From contig JAQCGH010000013.1 in the NCBI GenBank assembly GCA_027620015.1, forward strand, positions 1-47,240: a stretch of DNA of 47,240 nt, given 5' to 3'. A program made the position numbers and the translations under genes. Origin of the DNA: Cyanobacteriota bacterium (GTDB taxonomy: Bacteria; Cyanobacteriota; Cyanobacteriia; PCC-6307; Cyanobiaceae). The notes under the pieces are model-generated. The model saw only the letters and a list, made by a program, of their open reading frames with translations, was not told the DNA's origin and searched no databases. Position 1 is the stretch's first letter. Every line of letters begins with the position of its first letter. Shown here piece by piece: positions 15,305-24,736 of this stretch.

Positions 15305-16294
15305 CTAACGCAAAAGCCTTTCCAGCGCTTGGGCTACCGAGCCCACGGCGGCTCGGGCCGTGGCGTAAGCCATACGCATTGGCCCCACTAGGGCTATCTG
15401 GCCGACGCCACCGTCACCTGTGTGGTAGTTGGCCTGCACCACGGCGCACTGGTGCAGGGCCCGGTGGGGATGCTCAGCACCGATCCAAATGCCCGGCTGG
15501 GGTAGGAGCTGTTTGGGCGCATCCTCCACTAGCTCCACTAGAGGGCGCAGGCTGAGGGTCTGGCTGAATTCCGGCTGGGCAAGCAGGCCAGCCAGACCCA
15601 TGGCTACAGCGCCTTCTCCCTCCAATTGCCGCGACTGCCTATGGCTAGCGATGGCTTGGCGCAATACCGAACCGCTGCTGTTGAGGTGGGACGGCAGTGA
15701 TGCCCAGTCGATGCTGCCGCCATCCAGCTGGGCAGCGACCCAGCGCTCCAGGGATGCCAGTTCTGCTTGAGCAAGGCAGGGCAGCCGCAGGTTGAGGCTG
15801 CTGGCGGTGGCGCCCCCCTCCACCAGGAACACCAGTAGGCGTTCGCCACTAGCAACCATCCTTAGAGCCTGCAGCTGGGAACGCTGCCTTTGGGGCCTGG
15901 TGATCAGGCTCAGTAGACCAGTGAGATCTGCCAGCCGCCGGCTCAGATGCAGCAGCAGATCGTCGAGGGCTGACCACTGCAGGCTGAGTTCGGTGAGTTC
16001 GCGCTCCAGCTGCAGGGCGGCAGCTCCTGGCGCGGGCAGCAGCTGATCAACGTAGGCCCGGTAGCCCTGCTGGCTGGGGATTCGGCCTGAGGAGGGATGG
16101 GGCTGGGTGAGCAGGCCGCGTTGCTCCAGGGCACCCATGGCGGAACGCACCGTCGCCGGGCTGGCCTGCAGGCCAAAACGGCGCACCAGGGTCTGGCTGC
16201 CCACCGGCTCCATAGTGTCGACGTAGTGGCGCACGGCGAGCTGCAGTACTTCCTGCTGCCTGGCGGGCAAGGGCCTGGGGGAGGCGGACTGCAA
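15305..16294 (-). CDS. hrcA: heat-inducible transcription repressor HrcA
   Basis: This 329-residue repressor normally binds CIRCE operators upstream of groESL and dnaK. The N-terminal winged-helix region reads PARQQEVLQLAVRHYVDTMEPVGSQTL then SPATVRSAMGALEQRGLLTQPHPSSGRIPSQQGYRAYVD, the family signature. The C-terminal GAF-like portion ends GGVGQIALVGPMRMAYATARAAV. The only plausible start is TTG 16294, which has no strong ribosome-binding site. I found no CIRCE element nearby, so autoregulation through CIRCE is not supported here. Confidence 0.95.
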   Translation of the reverse strand: MQSASPRPLPARQQEVLQLAVRHYVDTMEPVGSQTLVRRFGLQASPATVRSAMGALEQRGLLTQPHPSSGRIPSQQGYRAYVDQLLPAPGAAALQLERELTELSLQWSALDDLLLHLSRRLADLTGLLSLITRPQRQRSQLQALRMVASGERLLVFLVEGGATASSLNLRLPCLAQAELASLERWVAAQLDGGSIDWASLPSHLNSSGSVLRQAIASHRQSRQLEGEGAVAMGLAGLLAQPEFSQTLSLRPLVELVEDAPKQLLPQPGIWIGAEHPHRALHQCAVVQANYHTGDGGVGQIALVGPMRMAYATARAAVGSVAQALERLLR

Positions 16295-16339
16295 GCGGGC
16301 GCCGCTGGAATGACGTGATCGTACGCAGCCCTGCAGGTT

Positions 16340-16696
16340 TCAATAGCGGGGTACGGCCGGATCCACCTCCATGCTCCAGGCGTCGATGCCCCCTTGCACG
16401 TTCCAGACAGCACTAAAGCCTTGTTCTTGCATCAGCCAGCAGCCCAGCTGCCAGCTGCGCACACCGGCGTGGCACAGCACGGCTATTGGGCGGTCGCGGT
16501 CGAGCAGCTGGTTGAGCTGGCCTATCCATTCGTGAGATCGCCCCAAGGGCAGATGCACCACGGCATGGGGCAAGCGGGCCAATTCCAGTTCGGAATCTTC
16601 GCGCACATCCACTAGCTGGATCGCCTCGCCCCGCTCCAGCCGCTCTTGCAGGTCGCGGGCCCGAATTGTCTGCGGTGTCGTCTCGATGGGTGCCAT
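16340..16696 (-). CDS. rhodanese-like sulfurtransferase
   Basis: This single rhodanese domain protein has about 118 residues. It shows LQERLERGEAIQLVDVREDSEL, LPHAVVHLPLG, and the active-site loop VLCHAGVRSWQLG with the persulfide-carrying Cys, then VWNVQGGIDAW. All core motifs are intact. ATG 16696 gives a normal N-terminus (MAPIETTPQTI); an ATG at 16705 is also possible. It sits upstream of hrcA on the same strand with 45 bases between and is divergent from the DUF3352 gene. It may act as a persulfide carrier; the partner is unknown. Confidence 0.92.
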   Translation of the reverse strand: MAPIETTPQTIRARDLQERLERGEAIQLVDVREDSELELARLPHAVVHLPLGRSHEWIGQLNQLLDRDRPIAVLCHAGVRSWQLGCWLMQEQGFSAVWNVQGGIDAWSMEVDPAVPRY

Positions 16697-16750
16697 GGCG
16701 GGCATACGGGGAGGCTTGGGGTCAAGATGGTCCCATCCTGCGTTGGGCGC

Positions 16751-18358
16751 ATGAAGGCCCGCCCGTTTTTGGCAGTCGTGCTGGCGGTGGCATTGCTGTT
16801 GCTGAGCCTGGCGGCTGGCGGCTGGTGGCTGGTGCTGCAGCGCTCTCCCCTGCAGCTGCAGCATCAGCAGCTGGTGTCGCCTCGGGCGGCCAGCTTTGTG
16901 CCTCGCCAGGCCGCCCTGAGCATCTATTTGCTAAGTGATGGCGAGCAGCCGGTGGGCTATGCCCGGGCGGTGGCTCCTCCCCGCCAGCGGCGCCAGGCGG
17001 CTGAGGCGGTCGCAGGCCTTAGGGATGGCGCTTTCGCCGCCGCTGGCCTCGATTACCCCGCGGAGCTGGCTCCTTGGTTGGGTCGCGAACTTGGCTTTGC
17101 CCTACTGGCCTCCGAGCCGGGGGCAGCGCCCGATGGCTGGTTGCTGGCCCTGCGCAGTCGAGATGCCGATGGCGCCCGCCGCTTCCTGCAGCGCTTCTGG
17201 CAGACCCGCAGTCTGGCGGGCACCGACCTGCAGATCAGCAGCTACCGCGGCATGGGCTTGATCAGTGGCCGTGGTGCCCTGGTGGGCACCACCCCGGTGC
17301 CGATCGCTACGGCGCTGATCGACGACGACCTGGTGTTGATTGCGTCGGGCCGGGGGGTGCTGGAGCAGGCCCTCGATGTGTCCCAGATTGATGAGCTCAA
17401 CCAAGCGGCCAGCCCCCGCTTTAAACAGGCGGTGCAACGCCTTGAGCAGGGGGCGCTGCTGCTAACAGCCCGGCCAGAAACCCTGGGGCCTTGGTTGGGG
17501 TTGCCGGGTGAGTTCACTGCGCCGGGGGTAGTGCAGGAGCTGGTGGCCAGCCTGCGCCCCGACAACCGCTCCTTGGAGCTGGATGCCCTGCTGCAGTTAG
17601 CGGCAGATGCTGCAGTGCCGGCTCCCTCGGCTGATGCCACTGGGGAAATTGACCCCATAGGAGCAGCTTTGTTAGGGGCCCTTCAGGGCCCCTCAGAGAG
17701 CTTGGCCCTGATCCAGCGCCCCGCCGCTTGGCCGGCCTACTGGCAGCCCCTGCTGGCGGCATTGCTGCAGACCGAGCCGGGATCGTTCCCGGCCCTGGTA
17801 ACCGCCGCCGCCGATGGCCCGCTTCTGCGCAGTGAGGCAAGTCAGGGCTGGCTGCTAGGCACTGGCGCCAACCAACCGCAGCCGGACGCCCTCGCTGGGG
17901 TGCTGGCCGCCGAGGGATTGATCTCCGCGCCGCTGCCGGTGGAAGGGGACCCCGATCTGCAGGTGTGGACCAGGCTCGAGGCTGGTCAGGCTGGTCGCCG
18001 GTTTGCTCGGGGCGATTCCAACCAGCTGCAGGCAAGCTTGGAGGGCGCCCGTTCAAGCCAGGGCAGCCTGGCTTGGTGGGGTCAGACCCTTGCGGTGCTG
18101 CAGCAGCAGCGTGAATCTCACCAGCCTCCCCGACTACGCCTGGAGCAGCTCGCCGGTCTTGATCTACCCCAGGCTCCCCTGCAGTTGGCTATGGCGGCGG
18201 GCAGGGCCCAGGCCTTGCTGCAGCGCTGGAGCACATGGCAGCTGTTGTCTGCCATGGCCGGCCAGCCGCTCGCCCCGGCCGTTCAGGGCCTGAGCTTGGG
18301 CTGGGAAGCGCAGCCTGACGCAAGCATGCACCTGAAGGCTCGCCTTCAATTTGGTTGA
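16751..18358 (+). CDS. DUF3352-family anchored protein
   Basis: This 535-residue protein starts MKARPFLAVV and has a single N-terminal membrane segment (about residues 5-27, rich in Leu and Ala) followed by a long soluble region, presumably outside the cytoplasm. The segment FVPRQAALSIYLLSDG, the repeat-like GRELGFALLASEPG and GLISGRGALVGTTPVPIATALIDDDLVLIASG fit the cyanobacterial DUF3352 family, whose function is unknown. It is rich in Leu, Ala and Gln. The start ATG 16751 was chosen because the signal-anchor begins there. Its stop overlaps the sixA start as TGATG. A strong hairpin is encoded at 17674-17693. Confidence 0.8.
   Translation: MKARPFLAVVLAVALLLLSLAAGGWWLVLQRSPLQLQHQQLVSPRAASFVPRQAALSIYLLSDGEQPVGYARAVAPPRQRRQAAEAVAGLRDGAFAAAGLDYPAELAPWLGRELGFALLASEPGAAPDGWLLALRSRDADGARRFLQRFWQTRSLAGTDLQISSYRGMGLISGRGALVGTTPVPIATALIDDDLVLIASGRGVLEQALDVSQIDELNQAASPRFKQAVQRLEQGALLLTARPETLGPWLGLPGEFTAPGVVQELVASLRPDNRSLELDALLQLAADAAVPAPSADATGEIDPIGAALLGALQGPSESLALIQRPAAWPAYWQPLLAALLQTEPGSFPALVTAAADGPLLRSEASQGWLLGTGANQPQPDALAGVLAAEGLISAPLPVEGDPDLQVWTRLEAGQAGRRFARGDSNQLQASLEGARSSQGSLAWWGQTLAVLQQQRESHQPPRLRLEQLAGLDLPQAPLQLAMAAGRAQALLQRWSTWQLLSAMAGQPLAPAVQGLSLGWEAQPDASMHLKARLQFG
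17674..17693. repeat. strong intragenic hairpin in the DUF3352 gene
   Basis: AGGGGCCC, loop TTCA, GGGCCCCT is a perfect 8-bp, nearly all-GC stem inside the coding sequence. No T-tract follows, so it is not a standard terminator. It may only reflect GC-rich codons (LLGALQGPSES). Confidence 0.6.
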
Positions 18359-18858
18359 TGGCTAGGGCTGAGCGTGAACCGGCTGAGCGCGAACTGCTTT
18401 TGTGGCGCCATGGAATTGCCGAGGATCACCATCCTGATCTCCCTGATCAGGAGCGTGCCCTTACGGATGAAGGCCGTCAGCGAACTGCGGCCGTGGCGGC
18501 GGAATTGTGCCGCTTACAGCTTCAATGTGATTGCCTGCTGAGCAGCCCCCTGCGGCGGGCGCTTCAGACCGCCGAAATTGGCGTGGAGGCCGGTCTTGCG
18601 CCGGAGCTGGTATTGGAAGATCTCCTGGTGCCCGGCGGTGATCCGCGGCCGCTGCTGCAGGCGGGTAGTTGGCGGCGCCTTTGCCTGGTGGGCCATGAGC
18701 CAGACCTGGGCGAGCTGGCCTCGAGCCTGCTGGGGGTGCCGGCGGGCACAATCTCGGTGCGCAAGGCCGGCATCGTGCTTTTGCGTATAGCCACAACCGG
18801 CGCAAGCCTGGAGGCCTTGATCGGCCCACGGTTGCTGCGGCTACGGCGGGATGGCTAG
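18358..18858 (+). CDS. sixA: phosphohistidine phosphatase SixA-like
   Basis: This 166-residue histidine-phosphatase superfamily protein has the catalytic RHG motif in ELLLWRHGIAEDHHPD, then ALTDEGRQRTAAVAAEL, LLSSPLRRALQTAEIG, and the second-His motif LVGHEPDLGELASSLLG. SixA removes phosphate from histidine of phosphorelay or PTS proteins in E. coli; the cyanobacterial substrate is unknown. The ATG overlaps the DUF3352 stop by one base, so the two are translationally coupled. Citrate synthase follows 26 bases later. Confidence 0.92.
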   Translation: MARAEREPAERELLLWRHGIAEDHHPDLPDQERALTDEGRQRTAAVAAELCRLQLQCDCLLSSPLRRALQTAEIGVEAGLAPELVLEDLLVPGGDPRPLLQAGSWRRLCLVGHEPDLGELASSLLGVPAGTISVRKAGIVLLRIATTGASLEALIGPRLLRLRRDG

Positions 18859-18884
18859 CGGCAGCCGTAAGTTCGCCTTAGTGA

Positions 18885-20054
18885 GTGCGGTGGAGAAGCT
18901 TGGTAGTAACAGGAGCGGCGACGCCAGCCCCATATCGGCCGGGTTTGGAAGGGGTGCCTGCTACCCAGTCTTCGATCTGCGACATCGATGGCCAGCGGGG
19001 GGTGCTCACCTATCGCGGCTATCCCGTAGACCAGCTGGCATCTAAAAGCTCCTTCCTGGAGACGGCCTACTTGCTGATCTGGGGCGAGCTACCCACCGCA
19101 GAGCAGCTGCAGGGGTTCGAGCAGGAGGTGCAGATGCACCGCCGCGTCAGCTTCCGCATTCGGGACATGATGAAGTGCTTTCCCTACGGAGGGCATCCGA
19201 TGGATGCGCTGCAGAGCAGTGCCGCCTCCCTGGGACTTTTTTATTCCCGTCGAGCCCTAGATAACCCCGAGTACATCGTTTCGGCGGCCGTGCGGCTGAT
19301 CGCCAAGATCCCCACGATGGTGGCGGCCTTCCAGTTGATCAGAAAGGGTCAAGATCCGATCCAGCCCCGCGACGATTTGGCCTATGCCGCCAATTTTCTC
19401 TACATGCTCACTGAGCGGGAGCCAGATCCGCTCGCAGCCCGCATCTTCGATGCCTGTCTGATCCTGCACGCAGAGCACAGCCTCAACGCAAGCACCTTCA
19501 GCGCCCGGGTGACAGCAAGCACCCTCACCGACCCCTACGCCGTTGTGGCGTCAGCGGTGGGCACCTTGGCGGGCCCCCTGCACGGCGGAGCCAATGAGGA
19601 TGTGCTGGAGATGCTCGGCCAGATCGGCAGCCCAGATCAGGTGGAGCCCTGGCTGGATCGGGCGATTGCCGGCAAGCAAAAAATCATGGGTTTTGGCCAT
19701 CGGGAATACAAGGTCAAGGACCCTCGTGCTGTGATCCTTCAGCGCCTCGCAGAGCAGCTTTTCGATCGCTTCGGTCACGATCCGATGTATGACCTGGCCC
19801 GCAAGCTGGAGGAGGTCGCAGCTGAGCGGCTCGGGCCCAAGGGCATTTTCCCCAACGTCGACTTTTATTCAGGTTTGGTTTACCGCAAGCTCGGCATCCC
19901 TGAAGACCTCTTCACACCCATTTTTGCTATCGCCCGCACGGCCGGCTGGCTTGCCCACTGGAAGGAGCAGCTGGGGGCTAATCGCATCTACCGACCCTCC
20001 CAGATCTATACCGGTCAGCCCGCCCGTGACTGGCAGCCCGTAGGGGCCCGCTAA
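18885..20054 (+). CDS. gltA: citrate synthase
   Basis: This 389-residue enzyme joins acetyl-CoA and oxaloacetate. Motifs include GLEGVPATQSSICDIDGQRGVLTYRGYP near the N-terminus, ILHAEHSLNASTFSARV, GPLHGGANEDVLEML with a catalytic His, GFGHREYKVKDPRA with the second His, and NVDFYSGLVYRKLGIP with the catalytic Asp. The GTG at 18885 is the most upstream start; a TTG at 18900 is possible. Adjacent 2-methylcitrate genes are absent, so plain citrate synthase is favoured. It is followed 24 bases later by the ndhA operon. Confidence 0.95.
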   Translation: MRWRSLVVTGAATPAPYRPGLEGVPATQSSICDIDGQRGVLTYRGYPVDQLASKSSFLETAYLLIWGELPTAEQLQGFEQEVQMHRRVSFRIRDMMKCFPYGGHPMDALQSSAASLGLFYSRRALDNPEYIVSAAVRLIAKIPTMVAAFQLIRKGQDPIQPRDDLAYAANFLYMLTEREPDPLAARIFDACLILHAEHSLNASTFSARVTASTLTDPYAVVASAVGTLAGPLHGGANEDVLEMLGQIGSPDQVEPWLDRAIAGKQKIMGFGHREYKVKDPRAVILQRLAEQLFDRFGHDPMYDLARKLEEVAAERLGPKGIFPNVDFYSGLVYRKLGIPEDLFTPIFAIARTAGWLAHWKEQLGANRIYRPSQIYTGQPARDWQPVGAR

Positions 20055-20078
20055 GTTGCCCCCATCTGAGCTGCTGCC

Positions 20079-21209
20079 ATGCTGACCACCACAGCTCCAG
20101 GCCTGGATCTAGAGGCCAGTTTTGAGCAGGCCCTGCAGGGCTTTGGCCTGAGCCCTGCAGCTGCACACCTTTTGTGGTTACCCCTGCCAATGGTGCTTGT
20201 GCTGGTCGCGGCCGTGGTGGGCGTGTTGGTCAACGTCTGGCTGGAGCGCAAGATCTCAGCAGCGGTGCAGCAGCGCATTGGACCTGAATATGCCGGCGCT
20301 TTAGGGGTACTGCAGCCACTGGCCGATGGCCTCAAGTTGGTGTTCAAGGAAGACATCGTTCCGGCCCGGGCTGACGGCCTGCTTTTCACCCTTGGCCCGG
20401 TGCTGGTGCTGATTCCGGTGATTCTTAGCTGGTTGGTGGTGCCCTTCGGTCAGCACCTGCTAATTAGCAACGTTGGCATCGGTATTTTTCTTTGGATCTC
20501 GCTGAGCAGCATCCAGCCCATTGGCCTGCTGATGAGTGGCTACGCCTCCAACAACAAGTATTCGCTGCTGGGCGGTCTGCGAGCGGCGGCCCAGTCGATC
20601 AGCTACGAGATCCCCCTGGCGTTGGCTGTACTGGCGGTTGTGATGATGAGCAACTCCCTCAGCACCGTTGACATCGTCAACCAGCAGACCGGTGCTGGCA
20701 TCCTCAGCTGGAACATCTGGCGGCAGCCAGTGGGCTTCGTGATTTTCTGGATCTGTGCCCTAGCTGAATGCGAGCGTTTGCCTTTCGACTTACCCGAGGC
20801 CGAAGAGGAGCTGGTGGCTGGTTACCAGACCGAATATTCCGGCATGAAGTTCGCCCTTTTCTATCTGGGCAGTTACATAAACCTGGTGCTCTCGGCCCTG
20901 CTGGTGTCGGTGCTTTACCTAGGAGGTTGGGGTTTCCCCATTCCAGTGGAGTGGCTGGCCAGCTGGCTGCACCAGCCGATCGATGCACCCTTGGTGCAGC
21001 TGATCACAGGCTCTGTAGGCATCGTTATGACGGTGCTGAAGGCCTACCTGCTTGTTTTTCTGGCGATCCTGCTGCGGTGGACCACGCCGAGAGTTCGCAT
21101 CGACCAGCTGCTCGATCTGGGCTGGAAGTTTCTGCTGCCGATTGCCTTAGTCAATCTGCTAATCACAGCAGCTCTCAAGCTGGCCTTCCCTTCTGTATTT
21201 GGCGGCTGA
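20079..21209 (+). CDS. ndhA: NAD(P)H-quinone oxidoreductase subunit 1 (NDH-1 NdhA)
   Basis: This 376-residue membrane subunit is part of NDH-1, which takes electrons from ferredoxin to plastoquinone in respiration and cyclic electron flow. It shows [76 protein letters not shown] and [29 protein letters not shown], the NuoH/NdhA hallmarks lining the quinone site. Eight or so membrane segments follow the expected pattern. It is the first gene of a four-gene ndhA-I-G-E cluster, the usual cyanobacterial order. Confidence 0.97.
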   Translation: MLTTTAPGLDLEASFEQALQGFGLSPAAAHLLWLPLPMVLVLVAAVVGVLVNVWLERKISAAVQQRIGPEYAGALGVLQPLADGLKLVFKEDIVPARADGLLFTLGPVLVLIPVILSWLVVPFGQHLLISNVGIGIFLWISLSSIQPIGLLMSGYASNNKYSLLGGLRAAAQSISYEIPLALAVLAVVMMSNSLSTVDIVNQQTGAGILSWNIWRQPVGFVIFWICALAECERLPFDLPEAEEELVAGYQTEYSGMKFALFYLGSYINLVLSALLVSVLYLGGWGFPIPVEWLASWLHQPIDAPLVQLITGSVGIVMTVLKAYLLVFLAILLRWTTPRVRIDQLLDLGWKFLLPIALVNLLITAALKLAFPSVFGG

Positions 21210-21291
21210 CCGCCCCAGCAACTCCCGCTTTTCTCAAGACCAGCCATCATGGGCTGAGACATTCAGACCGCCTCCCCCCAGCGCCAACTCC

Positions 21292-21888
21292 ATGTTCGGG
21301 TTTCTCAAGAAAGTCGGTGACTACACCCGCGATGCGGTGGGTGCGGCCAACTACCTGACCCAGGGTCTGGCGGTGACCTTTGATCATTTGCGGCGCCGGC
21401 CGATCACAGTTCAGTACCCCTACGAGAAGCTCATCCCCTCGGAGCGCTATCGGGGCCGCATCCACTACGAATTTGACAAGTGCATCGCATGTGAGGTGTG
21501 TGTGCGGGTCTGCCCGATCAACCTGCCAGTGGTTGATTGGGTTATGAATAAAGCCACCAAGAAAAAAGAGCTGCGCAACTACTCGATTGACTTTGGCGTG
21601 TGCATTTTTTGTGGAAACTGCGTGGAGTATTGCCCAACCAACTGCCTGTCGATGACAGAGGAATACGAACTTGCGACTTTTGATCGCCATAATCTCAATT
21701 TCGACAACATCGCTCTTGGTCGTCTGCCTACAAGTGTCACTAGCGATCCAGCAGTAGTCCCACTGCGGGAGTTGGTCTACCTGCCCAAGGGTGTACTCGA
21801 TCCTCACGATGTGCCGGATACTGCTCCGCGTGTGGGCAAACTGCCAGAGCAGGTGCTCGAATCCCTGCCAACCGGAGACGCTTCATGA
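21292..21888 (+). CDS. ndhI: NAD(P)H-quinone oxidoreductase subunit I (2x4Fe-4S)
   Basis: This 198-residue iron-sulfur subunit carries two ferredoxin-type motifs, [12 protein letters not shown] and [12 protein letters not shown], for two 4Fe-4S clusters that pass electrons toward plastoquinone. ATG 21292 ([16 protein letters not shown]) is the natural start; the longer frame reaching back into ndhA is unlike the family. Its TGA overlaps the ndhG ATG by four bases (ATGA). Confidence 0.97.
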   Translation: MFGFLKKVGDYTRDAVGAANYLTQGLAVTFDHLRRRPITVQYPYEKLIPSERYRGRIHYEFDKCIACEVCVRVCPINLPVVDWVMNKATKKKELRNYSIDFGVCIFCGNCVEYCPTNCLSMTEEYELATFDRHNLNFDNIALGRLPTSVTSDPAVVPLRELVYLPKGVLDPHDVPDTAPRVGKLPEQVLESLPTGDAS

Positions 21889-22487
21889 ATATCGCTTCAA
21901 TTACTCAGTTGATCTGCTTTGTGGCTCTCTCAGCCACCTTGGTGCTGGGAGCGCTAGGGGTAGTATTGCTGCCCAACATTGTTTATTCGGCCTTCCTGCT
22001 GGGAGGAGTATTTCTTTCGGTGGCAGGGCTCTACCTGCTGCTAAATGCCAGTTTCGTGGCCGCGGCCCAAGTGCTCGTCTACGTGGGTGCTGTCAACGTG
22101 TTGATCCTCTTTGCGATCATGCTTGTCAATAAGAAAGAAAATCTGGCTGCCATTCCTGGGCTTGGTCTTCGGCGCCTGCTTTCAGGAGCTGTCTGCGGTG
22201 GATTGTTTCTGCTCCTGATTCGGGTGGCCTTCACAACTCCCTGGGCCCTGCCTGGCCCAGAAGCTGTTGGCGAGGAGGCCACGATTCGTATTGGCGAGCA
22301 TCTGTTCAGCGACTATCTGTTGCCATTTGAGCTGGCTTCGGTGCTGCTGCTGATGTCAATGATCGGAGCAATAGTTTTGGCTCGCCGCGACGTGCTTAGC
22401 AGCGATGTGATCACAGGTGAATTGGTTGACCAGGGCCTAATTGAGAAGGAGCGCACCCCCCTGTTACTGGAAAACTCTCCTCGCTAG
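21885..22487 (+). CDS. ndhG: NAD(P)H-quinone oxidoreductase subunit 6
   Basis: This 200-residue membrane subunit has five hydrophobic helices. It includes [33 protein letters not shown], the NuoJ/NdhG signature containing the pi-bulge region of transmembrane helix 3, and [22 protein letters not shown]. It overlaps ndhI by four bases and precedes ndhE by about 67 bases, so it is translated from the same operon mRNA. Confidence 0.96.
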   Translation: MNIASITQLICFVALSATLVLGALGVVLLPNIVYSAFLLGGVFLSVAGLYLLLNASFVAAAQVLVYVGAVNVLILFAIMLVNKKENLAAIPGLGLRRLLSGAVCGGLFLLLIRVAFTTPWALPGPEAVGEEATIRIGEHLFSDYLLPFELASVLLLMSMIGAIVLARRDVLSSDVITGELVDQGLIEKERTPLLLENSPR

Positions 22488-22554
22488 CAATAGTTTCTTC
22501 GCCCCAAGCCCTTCATCAAATTTTCCTCCCCCTCGCAGCATCATTGCCACCGCC

Positions 22555-22884
22555 ATGGAGTTAACCATCCCCAGCACTATTCCCCTGCAGGCCTACCTGG
22601 CCCTGGCAGCGGTGTTGTTTTGTACTGGCGTCTGGGGATTAATCAATAGCCGCAATGCGGTGCGGGTGCTCATGAGCATTGAGCTGATGCTTAATGGCGT
22701 CAACATCAATCTGATGGCTTTTTCCAACTATCTTGATGGCCAGTTGATTCGCGGCCAGGTGTTTGCCATATTCGTGATCACCGTCGCTGCGGCAGAGGCG
22801 GCCGTTGGTCTGGCGATCCTGCTCTCCCTTTATCGCAACCGGGAAACGGTCGATATGGAGCGCTTCAATCTCTTGCGCTGGTAG
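22555..22884 (+). CDS. ndhE: NAD(P)H-quinone oxidoreductase subunit 4L
   Basis: This 109-residue three-helix subunit (NuoK type) reads [25 protein letters not shown], with the proton-channel Glu in the second helix and a second Glu in [23 protein letters not shown]. The start ATG 22555 gives the standard length; the longer open frame is not family-like. It ends the ndhA-I-G-E set and is followed 14 bases later by nadK, the conserved neighbour in many cyanobacteria. Confidence 0.97.
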   Translation: MELTIPSTIPLQAYLALAAVLFCTGVWGLINSRNAVRVLMSIELMLNGVNINLMAFSNYLDGQLIRGQVFAIFVITVAAAEAAVGLAILLSLYRNRETVDMERFNLLRW

Positions 22885-22898
22885 CCGGTCCTTTAGCG

Positions 22899-23834
22899 AT
22901 GCGGCTTGAGCGGGTCTGGCTGATTTCACGGTCTGGCAGCCAGGCGGCGCTCCGCCAGTCAAAGCGCTGCGCTGAAGACCTGGTGGCCCAGGGGGTGAAT
23001 GTGGTGGTGGCCTCCAGTGGCCTGGCCCGTAATCCCTTTCCTGGCTTGCTGGCTACTGAAGCCGAGCTGCCGGATCTAGCCCTAGTCCTGGGGGGTGATG
23101 GCACCGTGCTGGGGGCGGCCCGCCATCTAGCCCCACTCGACGTGCCGATCCTTAGTTTCAATGTGGGCGGTCACCTCGGCTTTCTCACCCACGATCGCCG
23201 CTTGCTGCGCTTAAGCACCGACGCTCTCAAGAGCGAGGAGGAGAGCCTCTGGGATCGCCTTCGTCAAGACCGCTTTGCCTTGGAGCGGCGCATGATGTTG
23301 CAGGCTCATATCGACCGGGGTGACGGCGTTGATGGTTCAGAAATCGCCCATCTTGCTCTCAATGATTTCTATTTCCGTCCCTGTCTCGATGATGTATCTC
23401 CCACCTGTGTGCTGGAGCTGGAGATCGATGGTGAGGTAGTGGATCAATACCGCGGCGACGGGCTGATCATCGCCACTCCCACAGGGTCTACGGGATACGC
23501 CATGGCTGCCGGTGGACCAATCCTGCACCCTGGCATCGAAGCGATCGTGGTCAATCCGATCTGCCCGATGAGTCTTTCTAGCCGGGCTGTAGTGGTGCCG
23601 CCTAGGGCCCAGCTTTCTGTGTGGCCCCTAGGCGAATCCAGTCGCCGGGTCAAGCTTTGGAAAGATGGCGCCCACGCCACCGTGCTGGAACCAGGAGATC
23701 GGGCCTTGGTGGAGCGCAGCCCCCACCCAGCACTACAGGTGCTGCTGGAGCAAAGCCCCTCCTACTACCGCACGCTCACCCACAAGCTGCATTGGGCCGG
23801 CAGCCTCACTGCTACCGAGCACTCCCACAACTGA
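22899..23834 (+). CDS. nadK: NAD kinase
   Basis: This 311-residue kinase makes NADP from NAD and ATP. Motifs are [18 protein letters not shown] (GGDG), [21 protein letters not shown] and the conserved [20 protein letters not shown], followed by [17 protein letters not shown]. All catalytic features are complete. Its position directly after ndhE couples NADP supply with NDH-1 expression, although NDH-1 in cyanobacteria uses ferredoxin. The CYTH gene follows 10 bases later. Confidence 0.95.
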   Translation: MRLERVWLISRSGSQAALRQSKRCAEDLVAQGVNVVVASSGLARNPFPGLLATEAELPDLALVLGGDGTVLGAARHLAPLDVPILSFNVGGHLGFLTHDRRLLRLSTDALKSEEESLWDRLRQDRFALERRMMLQAHIDRGDGVDGSEIAHLALNDFYFRPCLDDVSPTCVLELEIDGEVVDQYRGDGLIIATPTGSTGYAMAAGGPILHPGIEAIVVNPICPMSLSSRAVVVPPRAQLSVWPLGESSRRVKLWKDGAHATVLEPGDRALVERSPHPALQVLLEQSPSYYRTLTHKLHWAGSLTATEHSHN

Positions 23835-23844
23835 ACCGCACGCC

Positions 23845-24411
23845 ATGGGCCTAGAAATTGAGCGCCGCTTCCTGGTCCATGGGTGCGACTGGCGACGCCA
23901 TGTCTGTTGGCAAGCCAATCTGCAGCAGGGCTATCTAGTGGCGAGCGCCGATGGTTTTACTGTGCGGGTCCGCCGCGCCAGCGGCGATAAAGCCGTTGCC
24001 GGTGCCTGGCTCACTCTCAAGGCCCGCTCCGAGCAATGCCTTGAAGCCGTAGATCTCCTGCCGGAGGGATTGGTGCGTCAGGAATTTGAATACACCATTC
24101 CAGAGGCGGATGCAGACGCCCTGCTGGCATTGGCGCCCCAGCGTCTTTGCAAAGTGCGCTACGGCCTTGATCTGCCAGGCGGGGAGTGGGTGCTCGACGT
24201 CTTTGAGGGTGCGAATGCACCGCTGCTGGTAGCCGAGGTGGAACTGGAGCCTCAGGACCTAAAGCAAGGCCTAGCCCTCAAGCCTCCTGCCTGGTGCGGG
24301 CGTGAGCTCACTGGGCGCCATGAACTAAGCAATCTGGCCCTGGCCCGCCGGCCCCTGGCTCTCTGGCCAGAAGCGGAGCGCTTGGCCCTCTTCGAGCCTG
24401 CAGATATCTAA
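23845..24411 (+). CDS. CYTH-domain (triphosphate tunnel metalloenzyme) protein
   Basis: This 188-residue protein begins MGLEIERRFLV, the ExExR form of the CYTH signature ExExK, and shows the alternating charged strands of the tunnel fold (QGYLVASADGFTVRVRR, WLTLKARS, EFEYTIPEADA, CKVRYGLDLPGGEWVLDVFEG, VAEVELEP). Bacterial members hydrolyse inorganic triphosphate or act as adenylate cyclases or thiamine triphosphatases; tripolyphosphatase is the most likely role here. ATG 23845 was selected because the motif requires it at the N-terminus. It overlaps convergent pedR by four bases. Confidence 0.9.
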   Translation: MGLEIERRFLVHGCDWRRHVCWQANLQQGYLVASADGFTVRVRRASGDKAVAGAWLTLKARSEQCLEAVDLLPEGLVRQEFEYTIPEADADALLALAPQRLCKVRYGLDLPGGEWVLDVFEGANAPLLVAEVELEPQDLKQGLALKPPAWCGRELTGRHELSNLALARRPLALWPEAERLALFEPADI

Positions 24412-24704
24412 GACTTGCCGAACTCAATCGAGCAGCAGTTGAAGCCATCACGGCAGATCTTGCCATGGTCCATTGCCCAATTCAGCAGTGCTACCCGGTT
24501 CTTGGCACCTGTTTTGGTGAAGATGTTGCTCACGTGGTTGTCCACTGTGCGCTTGCTGATTGTCAGCGATTCGGCGATCTCCTGGTTGGTTAGGCCCTTG
24601 GCCACAAATTCGATGATCTCGATTTCCCTCTCCGAGAGCTCATGGCGCACCTGGCCTAAAGAGTCTCCCCTGACGTGAATGGTATCCATGGGCTTCTGCC
24701 TCAT
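24408..24704 (-). CDS. pedR: PedR, small LuxR-type redox-responsive transcription regulator
   Basis: This 98-residue protein consists almost only of a LuxR helix-turn-helix: LSEREIEIIEFVAKGLTNQEIAESL and ISKRTVDNHVSNIFTKTGAKNRVALLNWAMD, without a receiver domain. The C-terminus KICRDGFNCC carries three Cys. This is the layout of cyanobacterial PedR (Ssl0564 in Synechocystis), reported to sense photosynthetic electron transport through thioredoxin and to control photosynthesis-related genes. The match rests on architecture and the Cys tail. ATG 24704 was chosen; ATG 24689 (MDTIHVRGDS) is also possible. It diverges from metF with about 32 bases between starts. Confidence 0.88.
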   Translation of the reverse strand: MRQKPMDTIHVRGDSLGQVRHELSEREIEIIEFVAKGLTNQEIAESLTISKRTVDNHVSNIFTKTGAKNRVALLNWAMDHGKICRDGFNCCSIEFGKS

Positions 24705-24736
24705 GATTGCAAGCACTGTAAGCAGTGCGCTGTCCC